Part shown: piece by piece, positions 44,498 through 52,295 of the stretch
Layout: every line of letters starts with the position of its first letter
Position numbering within the stretch: position 1 is the stretch's first letter
From: Corynebacterium suranareeae
GTDB lineage: Bacteria > Actinomycetota > Actinomycetes > Mycobacteriales > Mycobacteriaceae
Length of the DNA stretch: 64,000 nucleotides
Reading direction: 5' to 3'
Assembly (NCBI RefSeq): GCF_002355155.1
Contig: NZ_AP017369.1
Span: forward strand, 1,798,001-1,862,000
Program-made: the position numbers and the translations under genes
The notes under the pieces: generated by a model
What the model was told of the DNA's origin: nothing
What the model saw: the letters and a program-made list of their open reading frames with translations, nothing else
The model's database searches: none

Positions 44498-44522
44498 CCG
44501 CCTCTCTGTGCGGTCCGTTAAA
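44498..44522 (-). promoter_or_regulatory. Putative PyrR-binding RNA loop in the pyrR leader
   Basis: On the - strand the leader contains CCGC-ACAGAGAG-GCGG, a short hairpin whose loop carries the AGAGAGG element conserved in PyrR-binding loops of Bacillus and mycobacteria. It lies only a few bases before the GAAGGAGG ribosome site of pyrR. This suggests control of translation start, as proposed for mycobacterial PyrR, and not attenuation. Upstream, TATAGT at about 44581-44586 could be the -10 box. Confidence 0.65.
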
Positions 44523-44540
44523 GGATGTCCAATTTTGCAA

Positions 44541-44792
44541 AAACTCTGCAACGACCAGTTTCCTGGTTGTTGTCTGACACTATAGCGTACCGTGTCACAT
44601 TCACCCCAAGATGCTGACTATGATCTTAGGTAACGCTTCACGGTGACGCACTGTAAACAAAACAGTGCAACACCAAAATGCTTAATGCAGATGGTACATC
44701 ATGCCAGTCGAATCTGTGATAATTGCTCGTTGTAGGACACCCGGTGTGTACCCACTGGGACCTCATCAATCCACTGACTTGGAGAAGCCCCT
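44541..44792. other. Divergent intergenic region between pyrR and the epimerase gene
   Basis: No gene is supported. It must hold the pyr operon promoter (- strand) and the promoter of the + strand gene. An imperfect inverted repeat, AACGACCAG/CTGGTTGTT, lies at about 44548-44569 within the pyr leader. Confidence 0.4.
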
Positions 44793-46319
44793 GTGAGTCT
44801 GACCACAAGCCATTTTATTCCTTTTCCCCGAGAAATGGTCTGGGATTGGCATACCCGCAAGGGAGCAATCGCACGTCTGACTCCCCCATTTATCCCATTA
44901 AACCCCATTCAGCAGGCAGAACGCCTTGCAGATGGCACCACTATCTTTAGTCTTCCGGCTGGACTTAAATGGGTGGCGCGCCATGATTTATCGGGATTTT
45001 TGAATGGTTCACGCTTCACCGACGTCTGTCTGACCGCCCCTGTAAAGGCCCTCGCGAACTGGCGCCACGTACACAATTTCGTCGACCAAGACGGCGGCAC
45101 TCTCATCACCGATTCCGTCAGCACCCGCCTGCCTGCCTCCACCCTCACTGGCATGTTCGCCTACCGTCAAACACAGCTGATCGAGGACCTGAAATTCTTG
45201 GACCGAACAAGCACGCTTTTCGACGGCTCCCCCCTCACCGTAGCCATCACCGGCTCCAGGGGGCTTGTCGGCCGCGCGCTCACCGCGCAACTTCAAACCG
45301 GCGGCCACGAGGTTATCCAACTCGTGCGCAAAGAACCCAAACCAGGACAACGCTACTGGGACCCACTCAACCCAGCATCAGACCTTTTAGATGGCATCGA
45401 TGTAGTAGTCCATCTTGCCGGTGAACCAATTTTTGGGCGCTTCAACGACGCACACAAAGAAGCAATCCGCGAATCCCGTGTGCTTCCCACCAAATTCCTC
45501 GCAGAATTAGTCGCTGAATCGACACAGTGCACCGCCATGATTTCCGCATCAGCTGTGGGGTTTTATGGACACGACCGCGGCGATGAAATACTTCACGAGG
45601 AATCCGCCTCCGGTGATGATTTTCTTGCCGAAGTGTGCCGAGACTGGGAAAATGCCACCACGCCTGCCTCAGATGCAGGAAAGCGAGTGGCACACATCCG
45701 GACCGGTGTTGCGCTCAGTGGACGCGGAGGAATGCTACCACTGCTGAAAACCCTGTTCTCCACTGGTTTGGGCGGAAAATTCGGCGATGGTTCTTCCTGG
45801 TTCAGTTGGATCGCCATCGATGATCTCACCGATATTTACTACCGCGCCATCGTGGATGCCCAAATCTCTGGACCAATAAACGCGGTTGCCCCCAATCCAG
45901 TCACCAACGCGGAAATGACCAAGGTGCTCGCCACCAGTATGCACCGCCCTGCATTTATCCAAATCCCTTCCCTTGGCCCCAAAATCCTGCTTGGAAGCCA
46001 AGGTGCCGAAGAACTAGCCCTGGCCTCACAACGCACTGCCCCAGCAGCACTAGAAAGCCTTGGCCACACCTTCCGCTACACAGACATCGGATCCGCCATC
46101 GCACATGAACTTGGCTATGAACAACTCGCCGATTTCGCCCAACAACAAGAAATTGAAGCCGAACGCAAACAAGCACGCGCAGAGCTTAAAGCCGCCAAGA
46201 AATTAGCTAAGAAAGCTCCCGCCTTAGAGTCAGAGGCCACCAACCTGGAAGATCCTGAAGAAGTAGAGCAAAGTATTCTTTCATCCATCATCAATTTCCG
46301 CCGTAAACGCAACGACTAA
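44793..46319 (+). CDS. TIGR01777-family (YfcH-like) SDR epimerase with N-terminal START/SRPBCC-like domain
   Basis: The 508-residue protein has three parts: an N-terminal region of about 145 residues resembling SRPBCC/cyclase-like domains (PFPREMVWDWHTR), an extended SDR domain beginning with VAITGSRGLVGRALTAQL (nucleotide-binding GxxGxxG), and a charged Lys/Ala/Glu-rich tail from about residue 455. The SDR part resembles nucleoside-diphosphate-sugar epimerases of the YfcH/SDR39U1 family, whose substrate is not known. GTG start. The two genes that follow encode YbjN-like proteins. Confidence 0.85.
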   Translation: MSLTTSHFIPFPREMVWDWHTRKGAIARLTPPFIPLNPIQQAERLADGTTIFSLPAGLKWVARHDLSGFLNGSRFTDVCLTAPVKALANWRHVHNFVDQDGGTLITDSVSTRLPASTLTGMFAYRQTQLIEDLKFLDRTSTLFDGSPLTVAITGSRGLVGRALTAQLQTGGHEVIQLVRKEPKPGQRYWDPLNPASDLLDGIDVVVHLAGEPIFGRFNDAHKEAIRESRVLPTKFLAELVAESTQCTAMISASAVGFYGHDRGDEILHEESASGDDFLAEVCRDWENATTPASDAGKRVAHIRTGVALSGRGGMLPLLKTLFSTGLGGKFGDGSSWFSWIAIDDLTDIYYRAIVDAQISGPINAVAPNPVTNAEMTKVLATSMHRPAFIQIPSLGPKILLGSQGAEELALASQRTAPAALESLGHTFRYTDIGSAIAHELGYEQLADFAQQQEIEAERKQARAELKAAKKLAKKAPALESEATNLEDPEEVEQSILSSIINFRRKRND

Positions 46320-46386
46320 ATCGACCATCTGTAGTGTGGTGGAAAAGTTTCTTTTAAATAAGTTTTGGAAGGACTGAAACACTCCA

Positions 46387-46866
46387 GTGCCTGAAACACC
46401 CACAACAGAAAACCCCAACGACATCAAAGAATTTACTCTCGATGCCGTTGCCGAAATCCTTGCAAATGAAAAGCTGGATTACCGCATTGATGAACACGAT
46501 GGTGAAAAAGTAATCCGCACCGGATTTATCAACGCCGCCATCAGCTTCATTCACCTCGACGGCAGCCTAACCATGGAAGCAATGTGGCGAGGAGCCCCCT
46601 CTACTGATGCTGCCGCCCAAGTATTAGCGGCCACCAACGAATGGAACCTCACCCAGTTTGCCCCCACCATTCGATTCTTCGAACTCAACGAAGGCACCCT
46701 CGCCATCAACGCGCTGCGCCACGTCGTTGTTTCCGCAGGTATGAGCCACAACCAGGTCGGCTCCTACGTCATGAGCTCCATCGAAACCGCCGTTCAATGC
46801 TTCGAATGGCTTGAGCAGCAATTCCCAGATCTAGTCACCTGGAAGGACGAACACCATGACCACTGA
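46387..46866 (+). CDS. YbjN-domain protein (first of a pair)
   Basis: This 159-residue protein has the YbjN fold pattern: a short helix-strand unit followed by a long helix, with NEWNLTQFAPTIRFFELNEG in the middle. YbjN proteins resemble type III secretion chaperones and are linked to stress and motility in enterobacteria; no function is known in corynebacteria. GTG start. Its end overlaps the next gene by 11 bases, so the two products are probably made together. Confidence 0.75.
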   Translation: MPETPTTENPNDIKEFTLDAVAEILANEKLDYRIDEHDGEKVIRTGFINAAISFIHLDGSLTMEAMWRGAPSTDAAAQVLAATNEWNLTQFAPTIRFFELNEGTLAINALRHVVVSAGMSHNQVGSYVMSSIETAVQCFEWLEQQFPDLVTWKDEHHDH

Positions 46867-47314
46867 GTCCACTTCAATCAGCACCCCAAAGCCGATTCCA
46901 GTGACCATCGACCGCGTCACCCTCATCATGAAGGAATTCGGCATCGACCTGGCAATCGCCGATGAACAAGGCACCGAATCCCAAGTAGCCAGCGCCAACC
47001 TCAACGGACACCACGTCATGTTCGCTGTCATCGGTTCAGTCCTGATTGTTCGCGCAGACCGCGCCACCGAAATGCCGGTCTCCGACGGTAACCCCGCATG
47101 GCATCTCGCCTGCAACCAAGTCAACTGTTTCAACTTTGCTGCAAAAGCCGTTGTGGTTGATCGCACCGAAAAGATAGTGATCCGCGCCGAGAAGGATGTC
47201 CCCATCGCCGCTGGACTCAACGACATTCAGCTTTCCGCAATGCTGAAAAATGCCATCGATCACGTCCTCGCTATTCAGGACGCCGTAGCCAATGCAGGCA
47301 AGGAAATCGGCTAA
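46856..47314 (+). CDS. YbjN-domain protein (second of a pair)
   Basis: The 152-residue protein is a diverged relative of the preceding one, with the same overall layout and the segment NPAWHLACNQVNCFNFAAKA. The ATG lies inside the end of the preceding gene. The IS21-family element starts 26 bases after its stop, so a natural downstream region may have been displaced. Confidence 0.75.
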   Translation: MTTESTSISTPKPIPVTIDRVTLIMKEFGIDLAIADEQGTESQVASANLNGHHVMFAVIGSVLIVRADRATEMPVSDGNPAWHLACNQVNCFNFAAKAVVVDRTEKIVIRAEKDVPIAAGLNDIQLSAMLKNAIDHVLAIQDAVANAGKEIG

Positions 47315-47340
47315 ATTCTCCGCTTAATGATCCGCGGTTT

Positions 47341-47374
47341 TGTTGGGTACCGGTATCCCCGCATCCGGTACCGG
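47341..47374 (+). repeat. IS21 left terminal repeats
   Basis: It begins TGTTGGGTACCGG and carries two GGTACCGG blocks 21 bases apart. It is matched in inverted orientation at the right end. Confidence 0.8.
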
Positions 47375-47427
47375 GAACTGCACAGTCCCCGGCCCGGCCG
47401 CATTACCCCCGCCTAACGACGCACCCG

Positions 47428-48210
47428 TTAACGACCACGCGAGGCTTTGATAAGCATCCGCCTTTCTTCTTGTAAATCATCCCGAGTTCTCAAATCTGCA
47501 CCCGCAATCGTGAGTTTGGTGCCGTTATGCACCAACCTCGACAACACCGCATCCGCAATCGCAGCATCATGAAACACGTCGTACCAATAATCCGGCTCAT
47601 GCTGACTAACGATCACCGTCGAGGAGTTTTCCCGGGCAACAAGCAAATTAAACACCTGCGTCAACGCATTCGTCGACACATCCGTCGCCATGAAATCATC
47701 GATGACAACAATCGCCGGCCGAGAAAGCTCTTCCAAAAGATCTTTGCGTGCCTGCGGGGACCCTGCCACCGCGTCGAAATCATCAGCAAGCTGATGAAGC
47801 CGCACATAACGCGCCGACATCTTCTTTCGACACGCAGCAATCGCTACAGCCTGGGCAAGAACGCTTTTCCCCGTACCCGTCGCCCCGACAATGACTAAGT
47901 CTTGGCCATAATCAATCCACTCACATGTTGACAGCCGATCTAAGCGGTCTTGTGTAATGCCACGATCGGAGGAGAGTTCAAATCTTTCCAAACCAGCCGT
48001 ACTATCACGCAGTCCTGCCTCACGGATAGGTTTTTCAATAATGACCGTATCCCGCGCTTGGATCTGAGCATCCAAGACTTCTTTGATCTTGTCTTCAAAA
48101 CAATCATGATCCCGACTGGAATCTTGAACAATGTCATAGATAACTTTCGCGAACACCTGCATGCCACGTAACGAGCCGAGTTTTTCGAAGTCATGATCAG
48201 TCAACGCCAT
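47428..48210 (-). CDS. istB: IS21 helper ATPase IstB
   Basis: The 260-residue AAA+ ATPase shows Walker A VGATGTGKSVLAQ (about 108-120) and Walker B AIVVIDDFM, the family pattern. IstB assists IstA in target DNA binding and strand transfer. Its frame is intact. It follows istA with a 3-base gap, the normal IS21 order. Confidence 0.92.
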   Translation of the reverse strand: MALTDHDFEKLGSLRGMQVFAKVIYDIVQDSSRDHDCFEDKIKEVLDAQIQARDTVIIEKPIREAGLRDSTAGLERFELSSDRGITQDRLDRLSTCEWIDYGQDLVIVGATGTGKSVLAQAVAIAACRKKMSARYVRLHQLADDFDAVAGSPQARKDLLEELSRPAIVVIDDFMATDVSTNALTQVFNLLVARENSSTVIVSQHEPDYWYDVFHDAAIADAVLSRLVHNGTKLTIAGADLRTRDDLQEERRMLIKASRGR

Positions 48211-48213
48211 TTT

Positions 48214-49788
48214 TTACTTCTTCTCCCGAAAGACAAATGCCTGTTTGCCACGCACATGGAATGAACGCGGGCCGGGTGACTTCTTCGAACGCGGGGATGG
48301 ATCTGTTGACAAGGGCGGTTGAGTATCGGCAAACAACGTCGTTTGTTCGCGTGCAAGATCATGGAATTCTTCCGCGACTTTACGAACGCTAGGTACCTCG
48401 TGTCGATCAAGAAGATTACGACATGCCGCATCAAGCTGAGCACGCGAATGCTTCTTCGCTAAGGACAACACCGCGAGCGCACTACTATAGGCTTGGGCTT
48501 CAACTGTGCGGGCATGAAACATCTGGCTGATGAGTTCCTGGGTTGCAGCCCCTATACTTGCCGCCCAACCTTCAATACGTTCCCGATTCCACTTAGTTGC
48601 AAGGTCCTTATGCTTTTCTGGGACATGCTCATCAGCAGTGGAGTACCCCATATTTGCTGGCTTAAGAGCATGGGTGGCATTGATCTGATTGTCGGAAAAC
48701 ACCGTGAGATGATCATCAAAGATTTGGACATCAACAAATCTGCCTGCATAGTGCCACTGCACGGAGTAGAAATGCTTATTGAATCGGATGTGATAGTTCA
48801 TTCCGGCTTTCGCCCGACGCCATGTCGACCATGACCAGCGTGCAACAGGTGATGAGTTCAGCATGGGATATTCTTCGGCGAGGAAGAGTTGTCGTCTGCT
48901 GATGTTTTTACTCCGGAAACCTTGACGATCATTGATCCAATCCACCTGGGTAGAAATATCTGTGTTGAGTTCTTCGAAGCTGTAAAACTCACGGTCATCA
49001 AGGTATTCAATGACCCATGTTTGAACAATATCGACGGCTTTTTCCACGTGAGCTTTATCGCGTGATTTGAGTGGACGAGCAGAGGTTATCCCGACTCCGA
49101 AATGTTGGCTGAACCGAAAGTACTCCGCATTGACATCCCGAAGAGATCCGCCTTTAAACAGCTGATTCGCAGCTGTTGAGGCGTTATCAGGGGTTATCTT
49201 CATTGGCCGTCCCCCCAAAATAGTCAATGCGTCTTGGTGGCTTGATAACCAGGCTCGCATTTTCATATCAGGGGTTGCTACAGCAAAGATCATGTCTGAG
49301 TGTAGTAAGGACGCAACGAAAATATTTGCCACGCTGCGTATCCCTGTCAAACGATCAACAACGGTCATGCTATCGCCGGACCAGTCGACAAACATATGAT
49401 CACCCGGAAAGTGCGTGAGCTGGGCGGTGAGATCATTAACGTCGACATAGTGGTCATAGAGTTTGCAGAACTGCTTATAGGAGTAATGCTGCTGACCTGG
49501 TGTAACAGGCTAACGGCTGTCAGCCTTCATGTTCCACTTTCAAAGTGACTCGTTAAGGGGCACCGTTTGTGCTATCGCAGTGAAATTTGGTTGCAGGTAG
49601 TCCTCATCGCGGCGAAGTCGATTATCTGGAAACAGAGTCGCAATGTCGTGGGTGGATAGCGCTGCTATCGCAGGGGTATCGAGGCTTTGAGTGCGTATTA
49701 CCTTCGATGCTTTATCAATAGTTCGGCGTGAACAGCCAAGATTGTCTGTGAGGGTGACCCAGGAGTCCCCGCGGACTAGGGCGAGCAT
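48214..49788 (-). pseudogene. istA: IS21 transposase IstA, broken by two in-frame stops
   Basis: The single frame from 49788 to 48214 (525 codons) has an N-terminal helix-turn-helix part (SWVTLTDNLGCSRRTIDKA) and the DDE core: MFVDWSGD, ITPDNAST and KAHVEKAVD carry the D, D and E. Two stops interrupt it, TGA at 49540-49542 and TAG at 49509-49511. Between them another frame reads LTAVSLLHQ, like the linker in related transposases, so a compensating pair of small indels may have produced both stops. A downstream 393-residue frame with the full DDE core could in theory be translated from 49395, but without the DNA-binding part. Confidence 0.85.
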
Positions 49789-49891
49789 GATGGCTTAGTA
49801 GTCGGTGGCCATCGGTGGTCCTTTCTATAATATGCGCGGTGTGTGCGTTTGTGCACACGTCGTCGTTTGTTACAGTGCCACTGCTTTACCC

Positions 49892-49943
49892 CCGGTACCC
49901 GATATGGAGATTGCCCGGTACCCGATGTGGGAAAACCGGTACC
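49892..49943 (-). repeat. IS21 right terminal repeats
   Basis: Three CCGGTACC blocks at 49892, 49915 and 49936 mirror the left-end blocks. The outer tip near 49947 is less like the left tip, so the boundary is approximate. Confidence 0.78.
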
Positions 49944-49950
49944 AAAAAAC

Positions 49951-50282
49951 CAACCCGCGTCAGCTTAAGATGAAAGTTGTAATTAAAAGTCTTTCTACTT
50001 TTGATTAGTGAGTTACAGGACAAAAAGGCATTTGCCAAAAGCGTGCGAATTTTCATCACGACACCCCCAGTTTGAAATCTGATTTGCTAGACTAAGTAGT
50101 CCACGCCTGATTGGGGCAGCACCAGTCTTTTGCATGCCATGCTTATTTCACTCAGAATCAAAATGCATACTAACGCTGGGTGATTCGGTCAATAGGGGAT
50201 GCCAACTTATTCTCTGGTGATGAAGCTGCCGCAGGATTCGCATTCTTAGAGAGTCAACGCTGCTGCCAACTTCAAGATTCCA
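49951..50282. other. Gene-free stretch between the IS element and the nuclease gene
   Basis: I found no supported gene, terminator or clear repeat here. It is A+T-richer than the neighbouring core genome by eye and may be the distal end of the imported cassette. Confidence 0.4.
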
Positions 50283-52268
50283 CTACATCGAGGACGGTTT
50301 AGTTCGAGCTCCAGCTAGCTCGAACACTCCAACGTGACGCGATTTTCCATCCGAGTCGCTGATGGAAATAACTTCAATGGCATTGCTGAAGTGAGGGGGA
50401 ACCATTTTTTTCTCTGAGACAAGACGTAACACGACAAGAAATGAAATGCGTTGATCTACGACAGTATAGGAAGCGGCTTGTCGAAGATATGCTTGCTTAT
50501 CTTTAAGAGGAATTTTTGTTGAATCTACTTTCAGCTCAACGTAAAGATTGAACCCTGGAAACCCGAATTGGATGTCGACCCGCCCACCGCCAACCCTCCT
50601 GATTTCGGTAGTGATAGATCCTAATGAACCGCTCGCTCTGAGAAAATTGTGGAGATCTGTTGCGAGGTCCTCTTCGATCGCCGTCTGGTCGTAAAGATAT
50701 GGTACATCGCTCTCTCCCAGTTGGTTTCGGTCCCATACAAAACGCACTAATAGTCCCGCCACGAGGTCAGTTGCTTCAGCTACCCTGTCCACATAATCCG
50801 GAGAGCAAGAGAAACCCGCGCGGATTTTCTCATAAGCATCATCTGCGACAAGGCTTCCTAGTGAGAAATTCTCGACAGCCATTCTACGATTTACTGCTGC
50901 CAGGATCCGATCCGATTTGACCGGCGTCTCCTCACCCATGGCGTTCTGATTTACGATCTTTAGCTTTGGGTATTCGTCCTGGTCTAGTGTGAACCTCGCA
51001 AGTACATTGGCGAGAAGCTGTTCGGCAGCCTGAAGCTCATTACTGTCATCCTGGTTTAAGCCACTTGTTTCTATTTTGAACTTAAGTTCGGCTACATGAT
51101 CTTGAAGGTGCTTTAGTAGGGCAGTGCTGTCTGCAAACCCTCCTTCAAGGATCGGCGCAATAATTTTATGTAACGACTTTCCATCTTCAGCTCGACAAAA
51201 CATTGTTGTGGAGCTCGACACACGGTAAAAATTAACAATAGAATGGATAGTTTCAGCTGCGCGATACCAAGACGGTTCTAAAAACTGATTCTGCGCAAAA
51301 TTGAGTTGAGTTGAAAATTGTGTCCAAGCTTGGTTAACTGCCGCCACACGATTACCTAACCAGTGGTAACGCCGAGGATCCAGATGAATGAGTTCGCGAG
51401 CATCTTCCCGAATCGAATCGATAATGTCTAGGTCTTCAACACGACCTGAGGTAATCAGCTGTGTTAACAGCGTAAGAACACCGTCCCATGCATTTATATC
51501 AGCTCTCTGACGATTCTCTGAGCGTGCAGGACGTAGATACCGAGAAGCATTCTTAAGGTGAGTCAAGACCTGTTCACGATCTTGAGAACGAAATGCTCGT
51601 AACATCTCAATTTTCGAAAGCACAATACCTGAATCAGAATCGTTCAGGGGTGAAAACCAGTTATGTCCTTCAGGTGAGGCTACTTCCATCCCTGTAATCT
51701 GCTTAAGCACTTTGACAAAATCATCAGCCTCGGGCCAATACTCGACACATGAGAGAATTGATCGCAGCACTGCCCTCGGATAATTCTGGTCACTGAGGGG
51801 GCCAGTAGTAGCATCATACGAGCTCAAAAGCGCGTATAAATCCCACCTTTCACAGTATTGGCGAATACGCAGTTCAGTTGCCACTTCAAGTGCATCAGCA
51901 GCAAGTAGTGACTCAATTGGAGAGGCAGAAGACAAAGGTGGCTTCGCAAGATCCAGAACCTTCATTGCGAAGTCAGATCCAAGGTCTTCGAGCAACGAAG
52001 CGGACTGGAGAATGGAGTCAGCGATATCTCTAAAGATTGCTGGTCTTTTGCCTTCACAAATAACCTTAACTAAAGACTTCGCAATCTCAGAAGGCAGCGA
52101 AATTGCTTTCGCTGAATAGAACTCACTAATTGTCTGGACCAAAACGGGAAGCAAATAATGGTCCTTGAGTCCCGGGATGAGAGTAGGAAGCTCACCTATT
52201 TCACCGAAATCTTCAAGTTTAATTTCCGCCATTGATTCTCGTTCGAGAAGTAGATCTAACGGCCTCAT
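50283..52268 (-). CDS. Putative ABC-3C effector with C-terminal PD-(D/E)XK nuclease domain
   Basis: The 661-residue protein has a long mostly helical N-terminal region (about 1-500) that I do not recognise, followed by a restriction-endonuclease-like domain. Seen there: an acidic helix IEEDLATDLHNFL (531-543), VDIQF with D565, YVELK with E578 and K580, and QAASY (Q597, Y601), the order E-D-ExK-QxxxY typical of RecB-like nucleases. It is predicted to cut nucleic acid when released by its partners. It starts 27 bases after the ATPase gene. The first ATG has no ribosome site; an ATG 12 codons later (52232) has a weak GAGA, so the true start may be there. Confidence 0.72.
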   Translation of the reverse strand: MRPLDLLLERESMAEIKLEDFGEIGELPTLIPGLKDHYLLPVLVQTISEFYSAKAISLPSEIAKSLVKVICEGKRPAIFRDIADSILQSASLLEDLGSDFAMKVLDLAKPPLSSASPIESLLAADALEVATELRIRQYCERWDLYALLSSYDATTGPLSDQNYPRAVLRSILSCVEYWPEADDFVKVLKQITGMEVASPEGHNWFSPLNDSDSGIVLSKIEMLRAFRSQDREQVLTHLKNASRYLRPARSENRQRADINAWDGVLTLLTQLITSGRVEDLDIIDSIREDARELIHLDPRRYHWLGNRVAAVNQAWTQFSTQLNFAQNQFLEPSWYRAAETIHSIVNFYRVSSSTTMFCRAEDGKSLHKIIAPILEGGFADSTALLKHLQDHVAELKFKIETSGLNQDDSNELQAAEQLLANVLARFTLDQDEYPKLKIVNQNAMGEETPVKSDRILAAVNRRMAVENFSLGSLVADDAYEKIRAGFSCSPDYVDRVAEATDLVAGLLVRFVWDRNQLGESDVPYLYDQTAIEEDLATDLHNFLRASGSLGSITTEIRRVGGGRVDIQFGFPGFNLYVELKVDSTKIPLKDKQAYLRQAASYTVVDQRISFLVVLRLVSEKKMVPPHFSNAIEVISISDSDGKSRHVGVFELAGARTKPSSM

Positions 52269-52295
52269 TGGACAGTGTTCGTGTACTTGTTTGAG

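Larger units (their letters stand above)
47341..49947 (-). mobile_element. IS21-family insertion sequence, decayed
   Basis: The element contains istB, a disrupted istA and terminal regions with repeated GGTACCGG/CCGGTACC blocks. Left copies are at 47346-47353 and 47367-47374. Right copies, in inverted orientation, are at 49892-49899, 49915-49922 and 49936-49943, with spacing of 21 to 23 bases. Multiple terminal repeats of this kind are characteristic of IS21. The exact outer ends and the target duplication could not be fixed. The element is about 2.6 kb, normal for the family. Confidence 0.88.

Noticed and set aside
49540..49788. Separate small HTH gene
   Set aside because: It is in the same frame as istA and matches the N-terminal part of IstA, so it is a fragment of the pseudogene.
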